Source: Nitrospirillum iridis (GTDB lineage: Bacteria > Pseudomonadota > Alphaproteobacteria > Azospirillales > Azospirillaceae). From it: a stretch of DNA of 64,000 bases. The notes beneath the pieces are model-generated. The model did no database searches, was not told the DNA's origin, and was given only the letters and a program-made list of their open reading frames with translations. Both the position numbers and the translations under genes were made by a program. Positions 49,694 to 57,589 of this stretch are shown in pieces (the stretch's first letter is position 1; each line of letters starts with the position of its first letter). The stretch lies in NCBI RefSeq assembly GCF_014205765.1, contig NZ_JACIIZ010000003.1, positions 248,001 to 312,000 on the forward strand. Direction: 5' to 3'.

Positions 49694-51082
49694 ATGCCCC
49701 CGTACCCTTGGCGATTGAAAGGCCTGGCCTGCCTGCTGGCCGGGGCCTGCCTGGCCGGTTGCGCCAGCTACACCCCGGCCCCTCTGGCGGATGCGCCGGA
49801 TCTGGCCCGCGACCTGTCGGTCATCAGTGTGGATCCGGCCGCCATGCCGCTGCCGGCCCTGCGTAGCCATGCGGTCGATCCCGCCCGGCCGTTGGACATC
49901 GACGCCGTTGCCATGGTGGCCGTGGCCCGCAACCCGGACCTGAAGGCCGCCCGTGCCCAGCGGGGAGTCGCCACGGCGGAAGCGTTCAATGCTGGCCTGC
50001 TGCCCAATCCGCAGCTGTCGCTGGACTATGGATTCCTCACCTCCGGCCCTGGCGTCATGGATGCCTTCACGTTCGGCCTGATTCAGGACGTGATGCCCTT
50101 TCTCACCCGCTCCTCCCGCAGGCACGCGGCGGCGGCCACCCTGCGGGGGGCGGAACTGGACCTGCTGTGGCAGGAATGGCAGGTGGTGGCACAGGCGCGG
50201 TTGCTGGTGGTGCGGGCCCACGCCTTCGACCGCCAGCGGACGGTGCTGCTGGCCAATCGTGCGCTATTCGACGACCGCTATCGCCAGTCCAGCGCCGCCA
50301 TGGCCCGGGGTGACCAGACCCTGCCAACGGTGGTCAGCGACCTGGCGGCGCTGAATGGCGTGGATACCCAGATCCATGATCTGGAGCGGCAGGCCCTCCG
50401 CAACCACCTGGATCTGAACGCGCTCCTGGGCTTGGCGCCGTCCGCCACCCTGGCGCTGGCGCCGCTGACGATGGATGATCTGGCATTGCCGGCCGCCGTC
50501 GCCATCCGGGCGGATTTGCCCAGGCTGGCCGGTCGGCGGCCGGACCTGCTGGCGCTGAAAGCCGGCTACCAGGCGCAGGAGGAGGCGGTTTGGCAGGCGG
50601 TGCTGGGCCAATTCCCGGCCTTGGGCATCGGCAGCAATCGCGCCCGCGACACCGCCAACGTCAAGACGCAGAGTCTGGCGTTGTCCATCAGCCTGCCGCT
50701 GTTCGATGGTAACCAGGGCGCCATCGCCGTGCAGCGCGCCACCCGGGAGCAGGTGCGGCTGACCTATCAGGCGCGGCTGGACGCGGCGGTGAGCGCCGTG
50801 GACCAGGGCCTGCTGGTGCTGGACCAGATGACGGAGCAAGCCCGTGCCACGATGGACGGCATCGCCACCCTGGAACAGGCGGCGGCCGCCGCCGACGCCG
50901 CCTTCCGTGCCGGCAGCCTGGACGAACGCACCTTCGCCGACCTGCAAGGCGCCCTGCTGGCCCGCCGGCTGGAGGCGCTGAAACTGGACCAGGCGGTGCA
51001 GGAACAGCGCGTGGACCTGATGACCCTGATCGGGGGAGACCTGCCGGACTCCCCGTTGACCCCGAAGGAGGACGCACGATGA
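49694..51082 (+). CDS. TolC-like outer-membrane efflux lipoprotein
   Basis: 462 aa. A lipoprotein signal peptide ends in the lipobox CLAGC (LLAGACLAGCAS). Two repeats of the OEP domain with long alpha-helical hairpins are visible (AMVAVARNPDLKAARAQRGV, LLNPQLSLDYGF-like; AGYQAQEEAVWQAVLGQFPA, ERTFADLQGALLARRLEALK). It forms the trimeric exit duct for the following MFP and RND proteins. Its stop overlaps the MFP start by 4 bases. The 122 bp upstream are AT-rich and should hold the promoter. Confidence 0.92.
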   Translation: MPPYPWRLKGLACLLAGACLAGCASYTPAPLADAPDLARDLSVISVDPAAMPLPALRSHAVDPARPLDIDAVAMVAVARNPDLKAARAQRGVATAEAFNAGLLPNPQLSLDYGFLTSGPGVMDAFTFGLIQDVMPFLTRSSRRHAAAATLRGAELDLLWQEWQVVAQARLLVVRAHAFDRQRTVLLANRALFDDRYRQSSAAMARGDQTLPTVVSDLAALNGVDTQIHDLERQALRNHLDLNALLGLAPSATLALAPLTMDDLALPAAVAIRADLPRLAGRRPDLLALKAGYQAQEEAVWQAVLGQFPALGIGSNRARDTANVKTQSLALSISLPLFDGNQGAIAVQRATREQVRLTYQARLDAAVSAVDQGLLVLDQMTEQARATMDGIATLEQAAAAADAAFRAGSLDERTFADLQGALLARRLEALKLDQAVQEQRVDLMTLIGGDLPDSPLTPKEDAR

Positions 51083-52146
51083 CCCCGTTCCCCGCTCGTG
51101 CCGTCCTGTTGGCCACGACCTTGCTTACCGGGGCATTGCCGGCAGGCAGCGTCCGATCGGCGGAAACGGTGCCCGTCGTTGCCGTCCAGACCGTGCCCTT
51201 GGCCCGCCAGTCCATCACGGTCACCGTCAGTGGTTACGGGACCCTCACGCCGGATAGCGACGCCCTGGCCACCCTCAGCTTCCAGCGTGCGGGTCAGGTC
51301 GCCCGTGTGCTGGTACGGCCGGGCCAGCCGGTGGCCAAGGGCACGCCCTTGGCGGATTTGATCACCGACCCGACCGCCGCCGCCGGTTACTCAAAGGCCC
51401 TTTCCGCCCTGACCTTCGCCAGCGGCGAACTGCAGCGGACCCGCGCCCTGCGGGACCAGCACCTGGCCACCAATTCCCAGGTGGCGGCGGCGGAGCAGGC
51501 CGAGCGTGACGCGCAGTCGGCGCTGCAGGCGGAACGGCGCATCGGCACTGATCGCGCGGGTGAGACGCTGGCCGCCCCTTTCGATGGCTATGTCGACAGC
51601 ATCCCGGTCGTCCTGGGTGATCGCATCCAACCCGGGGCGCCGGTGGTCCGATTGGGTCGGGGGGCGGGTGTGCGCGTGGTGGCCGGGGTGGACCCGGCCG
51701 AGATCGCCGCCGTGAAGGTGGGCCAGCCCGTGGCGGTGACGCCTTTGCTGGGCGCCGCCACCGCCCTGGCCGGCACGGTCGCCGGCGTCGCCGGCATGCT
51801 GAACCCCGTCACCCGCTGGGTGGATGTGACGGTGCTCCTGCCGCCGGGCGGCGGCGGGCTACCGGGCACGCCGGCGCGCATCGCCATCACCACCGACCAG
51901 CACGACGGCTATGTCGTGCCCCGGCAGTCCGTGCTGACCGATGAGGCGGGCGCCTACCTGTTCCAGTTGGCGGGTGGCAGGGCCCGTCGCGTGGCCGTGG
52001 AAGCGGGAACGGACGGCGCGGCGGGCACGGAAGTCAGGGGCGAGACGCTCAATCCCCAACAGCCGGTGATCGCCGTGGGCAATTACGGCCTGGAGGATGG
52101 CGCCGCCGTCACGGTCGCGGCGACCAAGGAAGGGGTGGGCCGATGA
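51079..52146 (+). CDS. RND efflux periplasmic adaptor (membrane fusion protein)
   Basis: 355 aa. Signal peptide to about residue 30. Lipoyl/barrel-sandwich halves are visible in FQRAGQVARVLVRPGQPVAK and AETLAAPFDGYVDSIPVVLG-like wording, joined by a short helical hairpin (ASGELQRTRALRDQHLATNS). Beta-barrel and membrane-proximal domains follow. It links the RND pump to the outer-membrane duct. ATGA overlaps at both ends show strict translational coupling. Confidence 0.93.
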   Translation: MTPFPARAVLLATTLLTGALPAGSVRSAETVPVVAVQTVPLARQSITVTVSGYGTLTPDSDALATLSFQRAGQVARVLVRPGQPVAKGTPLADLITDPTAAAGYSKALSALTFASGELQRTRALRDQHLATNSQVAAAEQAERDAQSALQAERRIGTDRAGETLAAPFDGYVDSIPVVLGDRIQPGAPVVRLGRGAGVRVVAGVDPAEIAAVKVGQPVAVTPLLGAATALAGTVAGVAGMLNPVTRWVDVTVLLPPGGGGLPGTPARIAITTDQHDGYVVPRQSVLTDEAGAYLFQLAGGRARRVAVEAGTDGAAGTEVRGETLNPQQPVIAVGNYGLEDGAAVTVAATKEGVGR

Positions 52147-55100
52147 CTGGCTTCACCGCCTGGGTCGCCGCTCATCGACGGTCGCTGCTGTGTTTGCTGG
52201 CCCTGCCGGTGCTGGCCGGCCTGATCCTGGCGGCCAACCTGCCTGTCACCCTGTTCCCCACCGTGACATTCCCCCGGGTAAGGGTGTCATTGGATGCCGG
52301 TGACCGGCCGGCGCCGCAGATGCTGCTGCTGGCCACCCGGCCCCTGGAGCAGGCGGTGCACCGGGTGCCCGGCGTCACCGGCGTCCGCTCCACCACCAGT
52401 CGGGGCAGCGCCGAACTGTCCGTCACCTTCGCCTGGGGCACCGACATGACCACGGCGGAGTTGCAGGTGAACGCGGCGGTGGGCCAGGTGCTGCCCACCC
52501 TGCCGGCCGGGGCCAGCGCCACCGTGCGGCGCATGGAGCCGACGGTTTTTCCCATCATCGCCTATAGCCTGACATCGGACACCCTGTCGCCCACCCGCCT
52601 GCGCGACCTGGCGCAATATCAGCTGCGCCCGCTGCTGGCCGGCATCGAGGGCGTGGCCGAGGTCGGGGTTTCCGGCGGGACGGAGCAGGAGTTCCAGGTC
52701 ATCGCCGATCCTGACCGCCTGCTGGCCCACGGTCTGGCCATCGACGACGTGGTCAAGGCGGTGGGCAACGCCAGCCTGGTGCAGGCGGTGGGCCGTGTCG
52801 AGGACCATTACAAGCTGTTCCTGGTGGTGTCGGACAACAGTTTGACCGGCCTGGACGCCCTGCGCCGCGTCGTGTTGTCCAGCGGGCCCGGTGGGGCCGT
52901 CACCGTGGGCGACGTGGCCAATGTGGTGGATGGCACCGTGCCGCAATGGACGCGGGTAACGGCGGGCGGCCGCGACGCCGTGCTATTGAATGTCTATCAG
53001 CAGCGCGACGGCAACAGTGTTCGCATCGCCCAGGCCGTGCGCGACCGCCTGGCGACGGCCAAGTTGCCCAAGGGCGTCACCATCAGCAGCTGGTACGACC
53101 AGAGCCAGCTGGTGCTGGCCTCCGCCGCCAGCGTGCGTGACGCCGTGCTGGTCGGTATCGTGCTGGCCGCCCTGGTGCTGTGGCTGTTCCTGCGCGACCT
53201 GCGCATCACCCTGATCGCCGCGGCGGTGGTGCCGGCGGCCTTGGCCGCCACGGTGGCTTTGCTCAGCGTCCTGCGGCTCAGCTTCAACATCATGACCCTC
53301 GGGGGCATGGCGGCGGCCGTTGGCCTGATCATCGACGACGCCATCGTCATGGTGGAACACATCGTCCGGCGCCTGCGCGAGGGGCGCCGGGACGGGGCGC
53401 CGGGCGTGCTGGGTGCTGCCCGCGAATTCACGCGGCCCCTGGCTGGGTCCAGCGCCGCCACCTTGGTCATCTTCGTGCCGCTGGCCTTTCTGGATGGGGT
53501 CACGGGCGCCTTTTTCCAGGCGCTGTCGCTAACCATGGCGTCTGGTCTGGCGTTTTCCTTCATCATCACCTGGCTGGCCGTGCCGCTGGCGGTGGAACGG
53601 CTGGTGGATATCCGCCGCCCCCATGACACCGGCAGGGTGTTGGCCTGGGTGGATGACCGCTACGCCCGCCTGTCGGCGCGCCTGCTGGCCCGGCCCTGGC
53701 TGGCGTTGGCGGCGCTGCTGCCTCTGCTGCTGCTGGGGGGCCTGGCCTATCGCGCCGTGGGCTCCGGCTTCATGCCGTCGGCGGACGAGGGCGGCTTCGT
53801 GCTGGACTACCGCAGCGCGCCGGGCACCGCCCTGTCGGAGACGGATCGGGAACTGGCGCAGGTGGATGCCATCCTGCGCGACACGCCGGATGTCGAGACC
53901 TGGTCGCGGCGTATCGGCGCCGGCCTGGGGGGTGATTTGAACGAGGCCAACAAGGGCGACTATTTCGTGCGCCTGAAATCCGGGAATCGCCGCCCCATCG
54001 ATGAGGTCATCACCGACGTCCGCACCCGCATCACCCACCAGGTGCCGGGATTGGACGTGGAGATCGCCCAGTTGATGGAGGATTTGATTGGCGACCTGAC
54101 GGCCGTGCCGCAGCCTATCGAAATCAAGATCTTCGGTGACGACCCCGCTGTCCTGCTGCCCACGGCACGGGCCGTGGCGGCGGCGCTGGCCCAGGTGGAC
54201 GGTGTGGTCGACATCAAGGACGGCATCAATCCGGCGGGCGAGGCCCTGGACATCCGGGTGGATGGCGTCAAGGCGGCGGGGGAAGGGATGGACGTCGTCG
54301 GCATCACCGCGCAAGCGGCGGCCGTCCTGCAGGGCACGGTGGTGGCCCAGGTGCCCACGCCGACCAAGCGGATCGGCGTGCGGGTGTGGGTGCCCGTCGC
54401 CGCGCGCACCACCGATACCGACGTCGCCAACCTGCGCCCGCGGGCCCCGGATGGCCATTTGTTCCCCCTGAAACGCGTGGCCACCATCGTCCCGGTGAGC
54501 GGTGAACCGGAGATCGGACAGGAAAACCTTCAAGGCATGGTCGCCGTCACCGCCCGCATCGAGGGGCGGGACATGGGCTCCGTCGCCGCCGACGTGACGG
54601 CCCTGCTGGACGGCCGGCGCCTGGTGGCCGCACCCCTACGCTATGAACTGGGGGGACTGTTCCAGCAGCAGCGCGTCGCGTTCCAAGGCCTGCTGAAGGT
54701 GTTCGCCGCCGCTGTGGCCGCCGTTTTCGTGCTGTTGCTGTTCCTGTACGAGAGTTTCGTCACCGCCGCCGTCATCCTGGTCATGCCTTTGCTGGCGGCT
54801 GGGGCGGTCTTCATCGGCTTGTGGCTGACCGGCACGGAACTGAACATCACCGCCATGATGGGGATGACCATGGTTATCGGCATCGTGACCGAGGTGGCAA
54901 TCTTCTACTTCTCGGAGTTCGAGGGGTTGCCGGCGGCCCTACCCCTGGCGGAACGGCTGTCGCAGGCTGGGCGCAACCGCTTCCGTCCCATCGCCATGAC
55001 CACCTTGGCGGCGATGCTGACCCTGCTGCCGCTGGCCTTCGGTTTGGGAGAGGGGGCGGGGATGCAGCGGCCCCTGGCCATCGCCATCCTGTCCGGGCTG

Positions 55101-55172
55101 GCGGTGCAACTGCCCCTGGTGCTGTTGGTCATGCCCTGCCTGTATCGGCTGGCGGTGCGCCGCCAGGCCTGA
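52143..55172 (+). CDS. RND-family efflux pump, inner-membrane permease (HAE-like)
   Basis: 1009 aa, close to the usual size. Twelve membrane segments, with the large periplasmic loops between TM1-2 and TM7-8. The proton-relay Asp pair is present as Asp398-Asp399 in GLIIDDAIVMVEHI, which fits drug/hydrophobe exporters rather than heavy-metal pumps. LPVTLFPTVTFPRVRVSLDA near the N-terminus and the late NITAMMGMTMVIGIVTEVAI are as in the family. Substrate unknown. Last gene of the operon. Confidence 0.95.
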   Translation: MTGFTAWVAAHRRSLLCLLALPVLAGLILAANLPVTLFPTVTFPRVRVSLDAGDRPAPQMLLLATRPLEQAVHRVPGVTGVRSTTSRGSAELSVTFAWGTDMTTAELQVNAAVGQVLPTLPAGASATVRRMEPTVFPIIAYSLTSDTLSPTRLRDLAQYQLRPLLAGIEGVAEVGVSGGTEQEFQVIADPDRLLAHGLAIDDVVKAVGNASLVQAVGRVEDHYKLFLVVSDNSLTGLDALRRVVLSSGPGGAVTVGDVANVVDGTVPQWTRVTAGGRDAVLLNVYQQRDGNSVRIAQAVRDRLATAKLPKGVTISSWYDQSQLVLASAASVRDAVLVGIVLAALVLWLFLRDLRITLIAAAVVPAALAATVALLSVLRLSFNIMTLGGMAAAVGLIIDDAIVMVEHIVRRLREGRRDGAPGVLGAAREFTRPLAGSSAATLVIFVPLAFLDGVTGAFFQALSLTMASGLAFSFIITWLAVPLAVERLVDIRRPHDTGRVLAWVDDRYARLSARLLARPWLALAALLPLLLLGGLAYRAVGSGFMPSADEGGFVLDYRSAPGTALSETDRELAQVDAILRDTPDVETWSRRIGAGLGGDLNEANKGDYFVRLKSGNRRPIDEVITDVRTRITHQVPGLDVEIAQLMEDLIGDLTAVPQPIEIKIFGDDPAVLLPTARAVAAALAQVDGVVDIKDGINPAGEALDIRVDGVKAAGEGMDVVGITAQAAAVLQGTVVAQVPTPTKRIGVRVWVPVAARTTDTDVANLRPRAPDGHLFPLKRVATIVPVSGEPEIGQENLQGMVAVTARIEGRDMGSVAADVTALLDGRRLVAAPLRYELGGLFQQQRVAFQGLLKVFAAAVAAVFVLLLFLYESFVTAAVILVMPLLAAGAVFIGLWLTGTELNITAMMGMTMVIGIVTEVAIFYFSEFEGLPAALPLAERLSQAGRNRFRPIAMTTLAAMLTLLPLAFGLGEGAGMQRPLAIAILSGLAVQLPLVLLVMPCLYRLAVRRQA

Positions 55173-55443
55173 GGCAGGGCCAAGTCCAGCCGCGGCGGGA
55201 GGTCTATGGCGAAAGCGTGCGGCGCGATGCGCTCCAGGGGGCGTTGAGGGGGATGGGGCGCGCCCCTGGCTTATGCTACCTTCGATGCCGTTACGCTGTC
55301 ACGCAGCGACCGCCCCGCCCCCTCCGGCCTTGACCCACCTCAAGGCGCCAGCCGGCCGGGGCCGGTACGCTTTCTTCGTTCGTCTCACCCATGGCATTGG
55401 GCCCGAACGCCCATGCCCCGTGATCGCAACAAGGGAGGACGCC

Positions 55444-55863
55444 ATGCCTGACGCCGTCAAAACACCGTTTCCAGCGGTCCCATTCACCCCAGCCTCGTTT
55501 CCGGGGGCTGACCCGCAAGCGATCTTTGGCACCGTCCTGGCCGACAATGCCGCCTGGCTGGATGATGTGCAGCATGTCTACGGCCGCATGGCCCACGGCG
55601 GCATGGCCTTCTTCCAAGAGGTCACCCGGTTCTGGGAACAGCGCCTGCATGAGGACCGGGAGGCCTGCGCGGCGTTCCTGACCTGCCGCACGCCCCAGGA
55701 ATTGCAGGAATGCGGCCAGCGCTTCGCCCTGAAGGCCAGCCACGACTATGCCGAGGCGATCGGCCGGCTGCTGCAGGTCAGCATCGGCGCCCTGGAGGAT
55801 GGTCCCAAGGCGGAGGCCAATGGGGTGCCCAAGGCCGTGCACCCGCACAAGCGGGCGGGCTGA
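55444..55863 (+). CDS. Phasin-family protein
   Basis: 139 aa, mostly helical. The central part (YGRMAHGGMAFFQEVTRFWE, AFLTCRTPQELQECGQRF, KASHDYAEAIGRLLQV) matches the phasin_2 pattern. Phasins coat polyhydroxyalkanoate granules. The ATG at 55444 with AAGGGAGGACGCC upstream is clearly the start; the upstream in-frame part is noise. The 271-bp gap before it shows no gene. Confidence 0.85.
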   Translation: MPDAVKTPFPAVPFTPASFPGADPQAIFGTVLADNAAWLDDVQHVYGRMAHGGMAFFQEVTRFWEQRLHEDREACAAFLTCRTPQELQECGQRFALKASHDYAEAIGRLLQVSIGALEDGPKAEANGVPKAVHPHKRAG

Positions 55864-56025
55864 CCATCCTCTTGGGGGCCTCTTTCGGGTTCCTCCTGTC
55901 CTGTACGCGGGAGACCCGTGCGCCGGTGCGGCGTTTCAAGTTGGCGGCGGCGCGTCTATGGTCAGGTGGTTGTCAATCGGGCGCTCCGCGAGCGGACGGG
56001 GCGCCCCCACCGCCGGGACGGGCCC

Positions 56026-56658
56026 ATGCAGCAGCACGACCTCTATTCCTATGAACCAGCGAAGGGCCATGGGCTGCCGCATGACCCGCTCAATTCCATG
56101 GTGGGGCCCCGCCCCATCGGCTGGATCTCCAGCAGGGGCCGGGACGGCAGCGTGAATCTGGCGCCCTATAGCTTCTTCAACCTGTTCAACTATCGCCCGC
56201 CCATCGTCGGCTTTTGCAGCACCAGCGCCAAGGACAGTCTGCGCAACGCCCAGGAGACGGGCGTGTTCGTCTGGAACCTGGCGACCCGCGACCTGGCGGA
56301 ACAGATGAACGCCACCAGCGCCCCCCTGCCGTACGGGACCAACGAGTTCGAGGTGGCGGGCCTGACGCCCTTGCCGGGCACGCATGTCGACGTGCCGCGC
56401 GTCGCGGAAAGCCCCGTGCACTTCGAATGCCGGGTGACGGACATCCACCGTCTTCGCCGCCATGACGGGAACCCTGTCGATTCCTGGCTGGTGATGGGCG
56501 AGGCGGTGGTGATCCACATCAGCCGTCCTCTCTTGGTCGACGGCATCTTCGACACTTTCGGTGCCGGTATCATCTTGCGGGGCGGCGGCCCCTCCGCCTA
56601 CGCCGCCATCACCCCCGATAGCCGCTTCGACTTGGACCGGCCGGGCGCCAAGCGCTGA
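56026..56658 (+). CDS. Flavin-reductase-fold protein (DIM6/NTAB type)
   Basis: 210 aa. FMN-binding split-barrel: LNSMVGPRPIGWISSRGRDG, VNLAPYSFFNLFNYRPPIVG, TGVFVWNLATRDLAEQMNAT and SPVHFECRVTDIHRL. Members bind FMN and often reduce it with NAD(P)H. The ATG at 56026 begins the conserved N-terminus. The 299-bp gap after it (56659-56957) has no gene and no clear signal; a separate promoter for the next gene is likely. Confidence 0.9.
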   Translation: MQQHDLYSYEPAKGHGLPHDPLNSMVGPRPIGWISSRGRDGSVNLAPYSFFNLFNYRPPIVGFCSTSAKDSLRNAQETGVFVWNLATRDLAEQMNATSAPLPYGTNEFEVAGLTPLPGTHVDVPRVAESPVHFECRVTDIHRLRRHDGNPVDSWLVMGEAVVIHISRPLLVDGIFDTFGAGIILRGGGPSAYAAITPDSRFDLDRPGAKR

Positions 56659-56957
56659 GCCCCATGGGGCGGTCGCGATGAAGCGGCGCCCACACTGTTG
56701 ACAGCCGCCAAAACGATCCTCAAGAACTATTCAATCACCCCGCCGGGCGCGGGTGTGGTACCGGACAGCCGGCGCCGTCCGACAAGTGGGCAGACGCATT
56801 CAAGCATTTGACCTCGCTTGTCATTGGCGCCAAAGCGGTGTCCTATGCCACCGTTCGTGTCTGGTTGAAACATTGGGTGGGCCGAAACATTGGGCCGACA
56901 GCGCGGCTAGCGCCGGCCTGGATGCGCCACCCGCCCGCGTCGTCTATCTGAGGCCTC

Positions 56958-57476
56958 ATGTCGATCTCCTCCGCCATTCCGCCCGTTGATGCCGATCTCC
57001 CCCTGGTGGACGGTCTGCGCCTCGCCATGCGCCGCCTGGCGGCTTCGGTGTCCGTGGTCACGCTGCGGGATGACAAGGGGGCGGCCGGCGCCACGGTCAG
57101 CGCCCTCTGTTCCTTGAGCTTCGATCCGCCCTCCGTGCTCATCGCGCTGAACCAGTCGGGCAGCGTGCATGATCGGCTGCTGGCGGCGGACACCTACGCC
57201 ATCAACATCCTTCACGCCGACCAGCAGGATGTCTCGCGGACCTTCGGCCAGCCGAACCGCACGGCCGATTGCTTCAAGCCCGGTGAGTGGGAAGATGTCA
57301 TGGGCGCGCCCTGCCTGATCGGCGCCCAGTCCACCCTGGTGTGCCGCCGCGCCGCCGAACTGCCCCATGGCAGCCACCGCGTCATCGTGGGGGAGGTGTT
57401 GTGGACCCGCAGCCGGACGGAGGTCGATCCGCTGCTCTATGCCGACGGCGGCTACCGCCGACTGGCCGACATCTGA
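56958..57476 (+). CDS. NAD(P)H:flavin reductase (HpaC-like)
   Basis: 172 aa. FMN-binding split barrel with MRRLAASVSVVTLRDDKGAA, GATVSALCSLSFDPPSVLIA, INQSGSVHDRLLA-like wording, TYAINILHADQQDVSRTFG and GEVLWTRSRTEVDPLLY. It supplies reduced flavin to two-component monooxygenases or halogenases. No partner oxygenase is next to it; the halogenase and Rieske genes in this window are possible users but far away. Short of the family's flanking operon genes. Confidence 0.92.
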   Translation: MSISSAIPPVDADLPLVDGLRLAMRRLAASVSVVTLRDDKGAAGATVSALCSLSFDPPSVLIALNQSGSVHDRLLAADTYAINILHADQQDVSRTFGQPNRTADCFKPGEWEDVMGAPCLIGAQSTLVCRRAAELPHGSHRVIVGEVLWTRSRTEVDPLLYADGGYRRLADI

Positions 57477-57481
57477 ACGCT

Positions 57482-57517
57482 AAAAAAAGACCCCCGGGGA
57501 ACGATGCCCCCGGGGGT
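57482..57517 (-). terminator. Intrinsic terminator of the carbohydrate TonB receptor
   Basis: Arms ACCCCCGGGG and CCCCGGGGGT (57490-57499 and 57508-57517), perfect 10 bp, 8-base loop, followed on the minus strand by C and seven T (57482-57488). It lies between converging genes. Confidence 0.93.
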
Positions 57518-57589
57518 TCGACTGCCGAAGCCTGTCAGTTGGAAGGGGCGGTCCAAGTGGGGTCGCCACCTGGACCGTCTGGGAAAACC

